Notes: a model not told the origin generated them from the sequence alone. A stretch of 64,000 bases of DNA from Arachis hypogaea (GCF_003086295.3 NC_092052.1:13670346-13734345); one strand, 5' to 3'; counted from the stretch's first letter, positions 21,163-33,930 are shown. Program-made: numbers and translations.

Positions 21163-22700
21163 CAATTATATCTAAAACTCCTGTATCTTAATTCTTAATT
21201 GCTTTTGACACAATCAATCAAGTAATCATACCATATCGGTTATATTAAAACAATGATTATTTTCTTGGTGGAACCTAATGGAAAAAGAAGTAATGAGGTA
21301 ATAATGTGCACAAAGAAAGTAGAGAAGTGAAAGAAATTGATACCCATTTCTGGTGCACAGAGGGCAACGTCGTTGTTCTGCTTTATGTACCTCTACATCA
21401 GTAAGAAAATTAAAATTCCATGGAACCAAAACCAAAATTAACAATCAAGTAGTGGCACAATTACAAAATTAACAATCGCAGGGAGTGGACCAAAATCAGA
21501 ATTCGATGGAACCAAAACCAAAATCAAGAAGAGGAAAACCCTAAATTCGGTAATTTGATAACAGCACATCACAAGAAATGAACCGAAATAGAACTTCCAT
21601 GAAATTACTAGGAAGAAATAAGCAATGAAGAGCATTGAGTCAATTATCAAAGCCTCATCAAAGATGAAATGCTAGAAAAAATAATTAAGAGTGAATACAA
21701 AATCGAAATTGAAAACATTATTGAGAGAGGATGTAATTAGAATAATTAGCATATAATAATCATTGAAGTAATTAGAATAAGAGGATGTGAATTTAGTTAC
21801 AGATCTAAAAGTGAGAAGTTAGAACACAAACTGTGAAATAGATCGAGGAGGCGAAGGCACGATAATGGACAAGGAGAAGCTACCAGAGCAAAAGCTCATG
21901 GAAGAAGGAGAAGCTAGCAGGAGCAAAAACGACGTTTTGGGCGACGGCGGCTGAAGCAGGTTGCGCGGCGGCGGCGGATTAGTCCTCGCGTCGTCTGAGG
22001 GGTGTTGCGGCGGCGAGGATAAGCGAACCATAAGAGGAAGATGATGAGAGAATGGCAATAATTGAAATTGGAAGAAAAACCCTAGCATTTCCCAACTTCT
22101 TCCGCTGTGAACAACTCCCCGGCATCATGATGCGCTGCTCAGATCAGATGAATCTATAGTAACGAATAGCTCTTCCGCAAGCCGTAAGGTACAGGGTCCA
22201 GAACTTCCATTCTGCTATGGTTTTCTGAATTTGAAATAAAAAAGAAAAGAAAAAAATAAAAAAAATCAAAATTTTGAGGGATCAAAATCTAATTAGTAAT
22301 TTAAAAAAAAAGGGTATGTTTTGTAGTTATTTTGATGATGATTAATGATATTTCTATAAAAAAAGTAGGAGTAAGGAATCCATGGCCTAATATTAAATTT
22401 AATAGGACTTTGAACAGTTCATAAAATTAGTTTAAAACATTTTTTATTTTAATCAATTTATCATTGTATGCTTAATTAAAAATTCAATTAGTAACATATT
22501 TGCAGTTATACGATCAAAGTTAGTAAGATATTTGAGGTTTAATAACACATGATGATTTTATACAATATTTGGGCTTCAATTAGAATACTTTGTTTGCTGT
22601 TGTCGTTAAAACAAAACGTACAGCCAAAACTACTATTGAATTTGAATGAGTAATAGTCCGCGGAAAACACCCCTATTCAGTTAGTTGAACATGAATGATG
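21163..22700. other. Non-coding region beside the CAND1 pseudogene
   Basis: AT-rich to about 21800, then a GC-richer patch (21840-22180) with GGCGGCGGCGG runs that is open on the minus strand (MVRLSSPPQHPSDD..). This may be a 5' leader or first exon of an unknown gene; no domain seen. 22200-22700 is AT-rich again without recognisable content. Confidence 0.3.
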
Positions 22701-23544
22701 AATCCCTGAATCCCTAACTACTGTCGTCACTCCCTCTGTTCTCACATTCAGCAAAACCTCAGCCCTTTCCCAAGTTCTCTCCACCTTTCCTCTCACCGCC
22801 TCTCCCTCGTCACCGCCGTGCTCCCCTTTCTCACTGCTAGCCCGAGGAGAATCGTCGCGTCAGAGGCAGAACCGTCGCCGTCTTCATTGCATCAGAGCAG
22901 AATCATCTTCGTCGCCATCAAGCAAGATCGTCAGAGGCAGAATTGGGTATGTTGCAGTCCAGTCTCCGTTGCCGCCTCCAACAAAATCGTTCTTCATCGC
23001 TGTGGTCAGCCTCTTCGCCGTTGGCTGCTCTTCCTTCCGGTAAGTTTGTCTCTGTGATTTCTTCGATTTTCATTTACCTTGAAGCATTTGTTAATTATTA
23101 TAGGTTGTGATTTCTGTGATTTTATATTTGTGTGATCTCTGTGATTGATGGGAATTTATATTAGTAGTTGTCTATGTCTTAATGATGAAAATTCTTACTT
23201 GTGATTATGCCTCATATTGTTTAATTGGAGCTATAGTATTTGCTTTAATTAATCAATTCTGCACTCTCATGCAACTAATTACGTATTCATGCACGGTGGC
23301 TAAGGGAAATTGAAATTGAATGTTTGATGTTTTTGTGGATTTCTAACGCGATTGAGGATTATCTTTATTTTTTATTAAATTTTTCATGATTTATTTTTGT
23401 TTATTTAATATACGTGGAGACCCCTATCCCTGGCGGATACGGGTTCCCTCTTATCGGTTGCGTGGACGGGGCGAAGACCAGGATGTATTATGGAGACGGG
23501 GCAGGCGGTATGTCCTTGCTCTCATGAGATCCGTTACCATCCCT
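22701..23544 (+). other. Leader-like CT-rich segment, no gene assigned
   Basis: 22720-23060 is C/T-rich with TCGTCGCCATC-type words and a donor-like CCGGTAAGTTTG at 23036, resembling a captured 5' leader exon or the GC-rich part of a transposon. The open frame from 22818 (79 residues) has no domain. Around 23405-23510 a G/C-rich stretch (GTGGAGACCCCTATCCC..GACGGGGC) resembles subterminal parts of hAT elements. Confidence 0.3.
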
Positions 23545-23890
23545 AGTTACCTTTGCTGTCTCCTTGGTTTTATTTGTTTTTAGGAACTCTGACTCTAATG
23601 TTTTGGCTAATTGTATAGTATTTGTTGAATTGATTGTTTGTTTCTGAAACATATGTTGATTCCTATTTTTTCATATTATCCAACATAGAAATCCTAGACT
23701 AAATATAAGTTTCTCTTTTAATTCCTTTCCTTCATTCCTTATTCTTAGAATAGTCTCCCTTAACCATGCTCCAAAAGATGTTATCAAACTCTTTGTTGGT
23801 GAACATTGTATTTGTGAACTAAACCAAATGGCTTTTGTCCATGGGCATAGTAGCAAGCCGTGCTCCATTGTTTCCTCTTCCCTTGGAAAA
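23545..23890 (-). mobile_element. LINE (L1-type) fragment, zf-RVT to RNase H linker
   Basis: The minus strand reads EHGLLLCPWTKAIWFSSQIQ, the zf-RVT motif that follows reverse transcriptase in plant L1 elements, then LREIILRIRN-like and KLIFSLGFLCWII, the IWK..RN linker, then the start of the RNase H side (SEFLKTNKTKETAKVT). It is alignable base by base with 44900-45240. No 3' end or target duplication can be defined. Confidence 0.65.
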
Positions 23891-24014
23891 TTTCACAAAA
23901 GAAGTAGATTATGTACAGGACTCGGATTGGACAGGACCCAGTTTTTTGGGACAACCCTGGACAGGTTTAATCTAAATTGGGTCACTGTACTCATTCTTTG
24001 GTTAGATTCAATAT

Positions 24015-24165
24015 AAGTTTTGGTTGGAGGCTTGGTTCAAGCGGCATATCATATACCTCCCAAAGAGCCATAGTTGAGTTCGAATCTAGCTTTAGCCAGC
24101 AATGGAAAAAGGAATCCATGTAATGTGTGCGACTGTATCTTGTTGTATGACAAAAAAAATATGGT
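24015..24165 (+). mobile_element. tRNA-derived SINE-like element
   Basis: TTGGTTCAAGCGGCAT near 24030 resembles a pol III A box and GAGTTCGAATCTAGC near 24073 a B box, about 40 bp apart as in tRNA-derived SINEs. The body ends in a T/G-rich tail followed by an A-run (ACAAAAAAAATATGG). TATAAG precedes the element (about 24012) and recurs after the tail (about 24165), a possible short target duplication. It does not fold as a complete tRNA gene. Confidence 0.5.
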
Positions 24166-24633
24166 ATAAGCGTATAGGTTTGACCTAATGGTATATAGGT
24201 TTTATCGGATTTGAGTTGAATAAAGGTTTAGAAAATCGACTTGATGAATATTGAGACCCAAAAATGTTATGTGTATACTAAAACTAGTCACCAAATTAGT
24301 CGCTATATATTTTTGTAAAAATACATGTATAGTTTCACATATTTTCAGTTTGTATTTTATATGTCAACATAAATTCTATATGGATAACTAATTTATTAAT
24401 TATTTCTATTTGTGTACATATATCATAGTTCATTTTAAACCCGATGTTAACGAAGGTAAACCCAGTCCAAACACCCGTGTACGTCGCTAGAAGCAACATA
24501 TAAAAGAAACCCATGACGCCCCCAAAGAATCACGGTGGACTTCCGATGAGACTTGGCGCTGCGGTACTTCGCAAATGGTGATGTCTTGATTCCCCTAGCG
24601 GTGGCCCATTTCCAATATTCCCTCACTATTCTA

Positions 24634-27600
24634 ATGAATCCCATCAAGAAATTAACATTTTCCCACATTTTTCAAAGATGTTCCTCTCTTAGAGTCCTCA
24701 ATCCTGGAAATCAAGCCCATGCCCAAATGATAGTAACTACTTTTGTGCCCAGCATCTATGTTACCAATTGTTTGCTTCAATTCTACTGTAAATGTTCCAA
24801 TATGACCTACGCATTCAAGGTGTTTGATAGAATGCCAAAAAGGGATATAATCTCATAGAACACCATGTTGTTTGGCTATGCTAGAATTGGGAACATAGGG
24901 TTTGCACTGTACTTTTTTTATTTAATGCCAGAGAGAGATGTGGTTTCTTGGAACTCTATACTCTCGTGTGCTATTTACAAAATGGCACTGATCAAAAGGC
25001 GATTGACATTTTTAAAAGGATGAGATCACTAAGAATTCCACATGACTATGCTACCTTTGCTGTTGTTCTAAAGGCATATTCAGGTATTGGAGACTATTGC
25101 TTAGGTCTTCAAGTGCACTGCCTTGCAAGTCGCATGGGTTTCGATAATGACATTGTAACGGCTAGTGCTCTAGTAGATATGTATTCAAAGTGTAAGAAGC
25201 TAGACAATTGCATGGTCATGCTTTAAAATTTTCTTTTGAATATGATACTATAGTGGGAACTGCCACCTTGGACATGTTTTCAAAATGCAACAGAAGGTCC
25301 GATGCACGAAAGCTTTTCAACTCATTGCCCAATCCTACTCGGCAATCTTATAATGCCATTATTGTTGGATATGCTCGTCAAGACCAGGGTCTTAAAGCTT
25401 TAGAAAATGTTCAATCTTTAAAAAGGTCATATCTTGGCTTTGATGAAATTAATTTGTCTGGTGCTTTGACTGCTTGTGCGGCAATCAAAAGCTGGTTGGA
25501 CGGGATTCAACTACATGGATTAGCAATCAAATGTGGTTTAATATTTGTTATCTGTGTTGCAAATGCTATTTTAGACATGTATGGTAAATGTGGAGGTCTG
25601 ATGGAATCTTGTTTAATATTTGATGAGATGAAAAAGAGGGATGTTGTTTCTTGGAATGCAATTATTTTAGCTCATGAACAAAATGAGGAAGTAGAGACAA
25701 CACTTTTACTCTTCATTTCAATACTGTGGTCAACAATGGAACCAGATGATTTTACTTATGGTAGTGTTGTAAAAGCATGTGCTGCCCAACAAGCTTTAAA
25801 CTATGGTATGGAGATTCATGGACAAATTATTAAGTCAGAGTTGGGGTTAGACAGTTTTGTTGGCAGTTCCCTTGTTGATATGTATTGCAAGTGTGGAATG
25901 CTAGAGGAGGCTGAAAAGATTCATTACATATTGGAGGGGCAAACAATGGCTTCGTGGAATTCAATACTTTCAGGATTCTCATCGCAAAAGCAAAGTGAAA
26001 ATGCCCAAAAGCATTTTTCACAGATGCTGGAAATGGGTGTCATACCTGACAATTTCACCTATGCTACAGTTTTGGATATTTGTGCTAATTTGGCTACTGT
26101 TGAACTTGGAAAGCAAATTCATGCTCAAATCTTAAAGCTATAGTTGCATTCAGATGTGTATATAGCTAGCACTCTTGTAGATATGTATTCAAAGTGTAGA
26201 AATATGCAGGATTCCAGACTAATGTTTAAGAAGGCACCTAAGAAGGACTATGTGACTTGGAGTGCTATGATTTGTGCATATGTGACGTTAGGATTTTTGC
26301 CGGTAAAGAATTTCATAAAAACAGTCACGTTGTAGATATAGTCTCTAAACCAACAGAAATCCCTTCGTACAAATGTTTTGGTTGTCACAAGTAAAAAACC
26401 CCTAAATAAATTGATAACCAAAGTATTCAAACCTCGGGTCGTCTTCTCAAGGAACTGCAGGGAAGTATGTTCTTATTATTGGTTATGGAGGTTGTAAATT
26501 GGGGTTTTGAGAATGAGGAGCGAATGGTTTAATTAGCAATTAAAGTAAATGAAGAACAAGTAATTTAAATGGCAAGTAAAATAAATAAATGACTGTAAAT
26601 AAACTTTTGGCAAGGTATAAGAAATTAGAGGTCCTATCCTAGTTACCCTTATCAATGATGATGAGAATTGAATCTTAATTCCACTTTGTTAACCTTTACT
26701 AAGATAAAGGAAGGTCAAATGATTAATTGGTTTGATCTTCGAATCCTAATTATTTCCTAAGAAAAGATTGGGATTATTGAAGTTCAATTTAATTAACAAG
26801 ATAACAATTATCAATCATGTTTGAGTTTGATAACTCCTGAGTTACTGATTTCTTAACCAAAACCAAAAGAAGAAAAATAAATCTACTGGAATAAAAATGT
26901 CTTCAGATGGGAATAACAATAATGTAAATAAGAGAAAGCAATATTAAACTGAAATACCTCAAATAACATTAATTCAAAAGAGTAATCTGTAACATGAATG
27001 CAGCGTAAGCCAAATAGGCAACATAACTAATATAAGCATTAAAGTATCTGAAAGTAAGAGATAAATATAAAGTAAAAGAACATTGAACCTAGGATCGAGA
27101 GTCACTCCTAAAACTAAGAGAAATCCTAAATCCTAATCCTAAGAGAGAGGAGAGAATCTCCCTCTCGAAACTAAATCTAAATCATGAAAACTAACTAAAG
27201 TGGAGACTCTCTTTGAATGGATGCATTCTCCCACTTCATAACCTCTGGTCTATGCCTTCTGGACTTGGATTTGGGCCAAAAAGGGCTTCAGAATTCGCTG
27301 GGAGCGTTTTCTACAATTTCTGGTGCGTGGCCTCTGTCACGCGTTCGCGTGGGTCACGCGGTCGCGTCATTCGGAGTTTTCCTTGTCACGCGGTCGCATC
27401 AGTCATGCGGCCACGTCATATTGTTCTGCTCAAGGCGCGCGGTCGCGTTAGTCATGCGGCCGCGTTGCTGCTTCTCCGCGCTTGGCATGCGTCCGCGTCG
27501 CCCATGCGATCGCGTGGATGCCAGTTTCTTCACAAACTCAGTTTTATGCTTTCCTTCCATTTTTGTATGTTTTCTTTCCATCCTTTAAGTCATTACTGCC

Positions 27601-28520
27601 TTAGAAGATCTGAAACTACTCAACACACTAATCACGACATCGAATGGAAATAAAGGTAATTAAAATAATTAATTTTAAAGCATAGGAAAACATGTTTTTC
27701 ACATACATCACATAATGAGGAAGGGAAAGTAAAACCATGCAAATAATATGAATAAGTGGGTGAAGGATTGAATAAATCACTCAAATTAAGCACAAAATAT
27801 ATCATAAAATATGGGTTTGTCAATATGCATATCATGGTACTTGGAGAAGAAGCCATTAAATTATTTGAGGATATGCAACTTTTGAATGTGAAACCAAATC
27901 ATACAATTTTTATTTCAGTCCTCAGAGCTTGTGCGCATATGGGTTATCTAGACAGAGGGCTCCATTACTTCCGAAAAATGCAAAACCACTATGGTTTAGA
28001 TCGACAGATGGAGCATTATTCATGTATGGTAGACCTTCTAGGGAGATTCAGACAAGTAAACGAAGCATTGAAGCTTATTCAAAGCATGCCTTTTGAAGCT
28101 GATGATGTAATTTGGAGAACTTTGCTTAGCAATTGCAAGATGCAAAGGAATATAGAAGTCGCAGAAGTAGCATCCAGTTCTTTATTGAAGCTGGACCCAC
28201 AAGATTCTTCTGCATATGTTCTTTTATCTAATGTATACGCTAATGCGGCAATGTGGGGTGAGGTCGCAAAAGTAAGAAATATAATGAAGAATTATAAGCT
28301 AAAGAAGGAGCCTGGTTGTAGCTGGATTGAAGTAAGAAATGAGGTACATGCATTTCTTGTGGGAGACAAGGCACATCCAAGATTTGAAGAGATATATGAG
28401 CAAATTTGTCTACTTGTGAATGAGATGAAGTGGGATGGATATGTTCTAGAAATTAATTTCATGCTTGATGAGGAGGCAGAAGAACAAGAGGGTCTCACAG
28501 AACATCAATTTGTTATATAG
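24634..28520 (+). pseudogene. PPR gene of the PLS/E class (MEF13-like), broken and split by a solo LTR
   Basis: Motifs run from HAQMIVTTFVPSIYVTNCLL and AFKVFDRMPKRDIIS through DVVSWNSILS, ALVDMYSKC, GFDEINLSGALTACAAIKSW, KRDVVSWNAIILAHEQN, PDDFTYGSVVKACAAQQAL and QIHAQILKL to the E/E+ end (DPQDSSAYVLLSNVYANAAM, KKEPGCSWIEVRNEVHAFLV, GDKAHPRFEEIYEQI). Order and wording are close to Arabidopsis At3g02330/MEF13, a mitochondrial C-to-U editing factor, as I recall it. Lesions: TAG at 24856-24858 in place of Trp; frameshift near 24965; loss of roughly 70 codons with frame change near 25200; TAG at 26141-26143; a 1,540-bp solo LTR at 26283. The first ATG in frame is 24634. A partial second copy lies at 39230-39690. 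Confidence 0.85.
26283..27822. mobile_element. Solo LTR inserted in the PPR pseudogene
   Basis: The insert starts TGACGTTAGGATTTTTG and ends GGGTTTGTCA, with complementary TGAC/GTCA tips, and is flanked by ATATG at 26278-26282 and 27823-27827. The PPR frame runs up to the left flank and resumes after the right one. There is no gag-pol, PBS or second LTR, so it is a solo LTR of about 1.54 kb. At 27330-27520 it holds repeated (G)CGCGGTCGCGT and ATGCGGCCGCGT words, a GC patch in an AT-rich LTR. The orientation was not determined. Confidence 0.8.
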
Positions 28521-30489
28521 TGAGGCAATGTAGAGAGGATTTCGATCCTTGCTTATGATAGCTCTTTAATTTATGCAATTTCCTTATTTCTTAATTTTTT
28601 TAAAATGTGAATGACGAATCTGTCCTGCAATTGAAAGCATGTGTTGAGTTCGTTGACCAAGACATGGACCACACTTTGACCCTCTTATCTTCTACTAAAG
28701 GGGCATTTTTGGGTTTCCATAGTTTTGACTAAAAGGTCCTCTTGAAATTGGCAAAATAGTGCGGTGATGACGGATGGCGAGTGAATTATGATCTGAGTAA
28801 ATTAATTACTTTTTTTTCATATCATATTTATGATTTATACCATGTATATATTAAAAGTCAACTATCAAAGCAATCAGTGATTGGTATAAAATATGTTAAC
28901 ATTTTTATTAGAATAATTGTTTTATCTTTTTTATTTTTAATGTTCATTGTACCTGTAAATTATTTGGGATTAAACAGCATTTGTTTAAAGGGAACTAAAA
29001 GAAAACAGTAGTTTCACACTTTCACTAGTTATGAGCCTGTGACTAGAGAAGTAGTTGAAAAGATGGAGATTAATTCTTAGTGTTTTTATGTGTTTGATTT
29101 TAGAAAAAACATGTTGAAAGCAATCTTTTTCTTTTGGGGTTGTCCATGGTTCCTTTGAAAGAAGAGATAAGTTTAGTAATTTCATCTGTTACCAACAATC
29201 TAGAAGAATTGATTTTCAATAATTGGAATATGCAAAATATATCTTTCTTTGTGGTTTCTAATTGAAATTATTGGTTGTGTTCTTAGTCCAATATAAGATA
29301 GATTATTTGTTTTTGCTAAGTTAGAATTTTTACATAAGTAATTTGAAAACTTGATTCCTTTTTTAAGGAACAACTTCCCTGGCAAAGCTCAAGGTGTGAA
29401 ATTTGCTGGCAAGGTACTCTGGCTAAAGCTGCGCCTGCTAAAGCGGTATGAATGATGCATCTGCCTTAATTGCTATTTTTTTTACCTATTTTTATTTATA
29501 TTATATGACTTTTGTCTCTTCTTTAATTTGTTCAGTTTACTTTTTGGATGGCAAACATTAATATTTAACTAAGTTTATATGTATTTAACTAATTTTGTTC
29601 TTCCTTTTCCTTCCATAACTAACTTCTGTATATTTGGTTTTGAGTTTCCTTTAAAAATAAGTTTCATTCCACATATAAATATTGAAGACTCAAGGGCACC
29701 TAGATAACGCAATTGGTTAAAGTCATGTATTACATGCAATATTTTGTGAATATGCAGCAATAATACTAATAATAGTTCATAAATTATTTGCTTTAATTTT
29801 CTTTTTCTTATGTTATACATGCATGATGAATGTAGCTTTCCAATTTTTAGTTTGCATTGCGATTTCTATGAACTCGGTATATACCACTGCTGCAGTTCTA
29901 TGTTATGGTTTGTTGGCAGTTTTTTAGTTATTGAACCATGCTCTTGACTATTTTCTATAACTATAACAACTTGAAAATTATATAGATTTCCTTTTCCCCA
30001 TTTTGAAAAGTAAACATTTTTTAGTTAACTAATTGAAATTTGAAAAAAAGGTCACTATGTGTAAAACAAACATTTTTTGGTTAACTAATTGATTGTTAGC
30101 ATTATATTAGAGAAGAGATCATGAACTTGAATTTTATAGTAATTCCATTAGCCTGTGTGTTAGAGTTCAATCGCATCTTTTTGCCCTTGATATGATGAAC
30201 TTGGATGTAGCTGCTCAATTGCAGTTTAGAAGTACAAAGAAGGCGGCAGAGTAATAAGAGATGTATTCATCCTAATTTTGTGTTATTGCTGAAAGTTTTA
30301 AATTGCTCTCTCTTGCCTTTTGTGTTGTTCCTCTCCCTCTGATTTGAACTTTTATGTGTATTCAATTGTCATGATTTTATTTTCAGCTTAGATGATATTG
30401 CTTAAGATATTCACCATTCAATTTGTGCCATTGATCCTTGGAGATGATGTAGTTGTTGTGCTACTAATAATCTCATTTTTAATTATTAT
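28521..30489. other. AT-rich region with two possible exon scraps
   Basis: No gene is supported. Two short stretches look exon-like: near 29370-29443 (NFPGKAQGVKFAGK) and near 30150-30225 (VQSHLFALDMMNLDVAAQLQ followed by a Lys-rich end and TAA). Neither could be joined to anything else. They may belong to captured sequence of the Helitron that appears to end at 33918. Confidence 0.3.
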
Positions 30490-31757
30490 ATTATTCTTCT
30501 CGCAAAACGAGAGTCTCTGGGCACATGGAGGGGAAGCTGTAATAAGAACAGCAGGAAGCTCTAGGAAATATCATCGAACTCATTGGATTGGTATCTGGAT
30601 TTGATGAGGGTTGAAATTGAAGTAGGTTCAAAAAAGCTATAATACCGGACTAGTAAAGGTTGCCATTAGTCGGGAATGAGCGAGAAGAGAAAGTAGAAAG
30701 CCTAGAAGTCAAAGCTTTCTTCCTATTATCAAGGAATCTGCTTTTCAAGTCAATTGAGCACGCAAGAAGCTATCCAGAGTAGAGTTAGGGGGAGGCGAAG
30801 TTAGTCCAGTTACAGGTTACAGGTAAGCTCATGAATGCCTTATTAGAGGGAATATCTCTTTCAAGCTTTCAAGTGAGTGAAGTTAGATGGGGGTATAATC
30901 AAATTTTGATCGCTCCAGCAAAAGGGTTTTTTAGTTGTAAATAGCAAAAAACGTCATTCAAATGCTCCTTTGGCCTTACCGTGTTACTATTCGGAGATCC
31001 TATTCCTAGGGCATTGGATGGGCATCAGAGCCATCGATCAACTTTGGCTGAAACAGGCCTACCCGCCAATCTTATTAGGTTAGGCCCCTGCATCCAATTT
31101 ATGGCGCTCTATCAGCAAGGGAGGGAGCCAAGGTAGTGGTATTTGCCTTTGCTGCTCTTAGTGAGAAAGGAGCTCTGCCATCTCTATCAGCTAGTTAGCT
31201 AGCTGCTCTTTTCCTAGTCTTAGCGAGTCTCATTTTCCTTCGGCTTCTGGCTTTCGGACTAGTAGCTAAGCCTCCTGCCTTTTTAGGCTTTTTAGGTGAG
31301 GCAAGCAGGGAGAGAAACGGACAAGGGTTTAGACTCTCTATTTCCTTTAGCTGGAAATAGAGGACCTTGAGATGGTCTTAGAGAAGAGCGAGTTCTAATG
31401 TATCTATGCTTTATATTGATAATAGCAGTCTTAGTCTTCCAGGAGTAGCTCTCCCCATTCGAGAATCCTAACTTAAGATCTACTGGATGGAGGCTTTATT
31501 GCCAGTAATGGTAGATGCAAAAGCGGAAAAGTCATTGCACAGGGTATAGTCTCCCTTAATCCAGGAGATACTATATTATGTAAGTGAGTTGACCTCCCCA
31601 CCTGGAGTTTCCCGCCAACTGTATCACAGCCAGACATGACGGATAAACTTGATCAATCGTGCTATGCTATTGTTTCAGAAATTACATAAGAGGCAAGTCA
31701 GAAAAGGCAAGAAGCCCCGAGTGAGGCCAATCAAGTGACACCCTCAGCTGAATTGGC
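30490..31757. other. Probable mitochondrial DNA insert (NUMT)
   Basis: Composition changes abruptly from AT-rich to balanced, with features typical of plant mitochondrial spacer DNA: CTTAGTCTTAGCGAGTC, CCTACCCGCCAATCTT, GGCTTTCGGACTAGTAGC, GCATTGGATGGGCATCAG, and frequent CTTTC/GAAAG words. It contains no complete gene. The left border is near CGCAAAACGAGAGTCTC and the right border near CAGCTGAATTGGCTAG, after which AT-rich DNA resumes. The call rests on style rather than an aligned gene. Confidence 0.5.
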
Positions 31758-33890
31758 TAGGTAAACATTTTTTGGATAAAATATTGAACATGATGTACTT
31801 TGTTTTTATTATCCAAAAGTCAGAGGTGTGCTCTATTCTCTATGACTTGGTGTTTCGGTCTGATAATCACTTAGTACACAATTATTAGCATAATTTCATA
31901 ATGATATATATGCAATGGAGGGAAGAAGAGAATAGATATAGATTACACACTAAGAATCACATTTTTTAGGTATATATAGATGGATGATCATATCACAATG
32001 ATCATATCAGTTAAAGAATAGATTCATGGACCGAACCAGATAATATTCATGCATGATGAAAAAGGAAATTGCAAAACATTGATAGAAATTGTATACTAAA
32101 AATTGTTCCTTACTGGTGAATTCTTTTAATGTATACAAATCATTTTTAGGGAGATTTTATAGAGGTAAATAAATCATCCGAGTCATTGTATGTTCTTAGG
32201 ATCTTTAACACACTATATTAAAGATATTAAGTACAAATCATATATTAAAGTGATTTCTTTTGGAAGCGATGGCTCGACTATGTGATCTTCTTTTATAAGA
32301 TTTGATGCTGCTATAGTTTGGGTAAAGGATGTATGTTATGGAAATTAAATTATATTCATGTCCCTATCATAATATTTTGATAGAGCTTGATCCTGTGACT
32401 TTTGTCTCATAATAGAGACCTGTGTAAGATTAGGAAAGGACTCTTTGGATAATCACATGTAGATATTTTTCTGACTTATATGCGATTTGAAGTTGACTTA
32501 ATTATTTTTGATATGAGGCATATTGGTGTAAAGCTGAAACCAGAAGATAAAAAGTAAATGAATGATGTTTTCATATGTGGAATATTCAATTCATCATCAT
32601 GAATAAGCTTGTGCTTCAAACTGCATATGTTTTCAATTTTAACTTGGAGATCATATATGGTTAATGGTTTAGTTGCCATTAACACCATTGCCACTTATAT
32701 GTTGCCTCACTTTGAATTTAAACATGTATTCATGTAGCATTGTTGACGGTTGTTTTAATCGATAAACACGTTAGTCTCTTCCTACAAATATTGTTTTTTC
32801 AGTCTGCTTCTCAAGTTGACTTGCCTAAGGATTATATCTTGCAAAGTTATGAAGATGTAATGTTCATAACTTTGAATTTGTAAATTGTATCTTTTTTGTT
32901 TTGTTCAATTGTGTTCATGTCTTGAGTATCATTTTTTTATATTTTGACTGGTACTGTTTGTTCATCTCATCTCATCTCATTCCCTAAGGCATTATCGTTT
33001 TTTGACTGGAATCATGGTGCAAGTTCTTCCTATAACTGATAGATGCAATTGAGAATGAATCAGATCAAATCTCCCTAAAGTACTCTTGAGAAAACACAGG
33101 AAGTTTAAAAGAGATGGTTGTGCTTTTAAGGTATATCTCTTAGTTTAGAGACTAGAGTTACTGTTTTTCAGAGTTACTGTTTTTCGATAGATTCCAAATT
33201 CAGATTGTAAATCAATATAGGATAATTATTGTTGATTTTATTTTATTACTTTGTAGGTTTATGACATTTGTGTAGACAAAGGTGATCGGAAGTATAAATA
33301 GTTGTTGGAGTGCACACATATAAAGGAAAAAAAGACTTACAACAATAGCTGATGGTGTGAAAGTGTACAACTATGATGTCTATTTTTACAAGTTGGAATC
33401 AAAGTTGTTATTGATTTTTCACTAAAACTTAAATATCTCCGGGATATATATTAGATATAGGTGTTCATATATAAGATTTGATGTACTAATATTGTTTTAA
33501 TTAGTTATTATTGATTTTAGAATTACTATCTCAATTTTCTAATCTGATTTTATAATATTTTTGATCAAATTTATTTAAATATCTCTTTAATTGTTAAAAA
33601 TATAATGAATTTACGTTGATCAGGGTTAGTTTACAATTACTAAAGTTGACAATGATAAAAATGTTGGTTCCGAATGATTAAATCTCAAATAGTTAATATT
33701 ACCTAACAAATTAAATACAATTTGTCTATAAAATATCTTGACCTCACTAAATTTAATTTTTTATACAAGCATTTCTATCTCAATTCAATTGCTTTATATA
33801 GTTTTTTATTTAGGTTGTTATATGAATTTGTATTTGTTTTTTTATTTCGGACCATGCATAGTAAGAAAGTAACTTGAATTTGGTAAATAG
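31758..33890. other. AT-rich region upstream of a Helitron 3' end
   Basis: No gene is supported. An exon-like piece near 32800-32880 follows TTTTTTCAG and reads SASQVDLPKDYILQSYEDVM. Three tandem ATCTC words (CATCTCATCTCATCTC) lie near 32964-32980. This may be the interior of the Helitron ending at 33918; no matching 5' TC end was found. Confidence 0.3.
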
Positions 33891-33918
33891 CCCGTCCATT
33901 GCACGGGTCTTATTCTAA
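33891..33918 (+). mobile_element. Helitron 3' terminus (plus-strand element)
   Basis: CCCGT (33891-33895) and ACGGG (33903-33907) form a short hairpin, followed by TCTTATT and CTAA, then T. A hairpin about 10 nt before CTRR, with insertion ahead of a T, is the Helitron 3' signature. The 5' end was not found. It could alternatively be a 5'-type CCCGTGCAATG..GGG motif read from the other strand. Confidence 0.5.
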
Positions 33919-33930
33919 TATTAAGTTAAA

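Noticed and set aside
21819..22088. 89-residue minus-strand frame near GGCGGCGG repeats
   Set aside because: Low-complexity Ser/Pro composition, no domain, and no link to the CAND1 exons. Kept only as a possible leader exon in the region note.
24015..24165. A genuine tRNA gene
   Set aside because: A and B box-like words are present but no acceptor stem or complete cloverleaf can be drawn, and the region ends in an A-rich tail, so a SINE fits better.
30392..30604. 70-residue frame with a hydrophobic start at the edge of the mitochondrial-like insert
   Set aside because: It joins AT-rich nuclear flank to insert sequence; no recognised mitochondrial protein.
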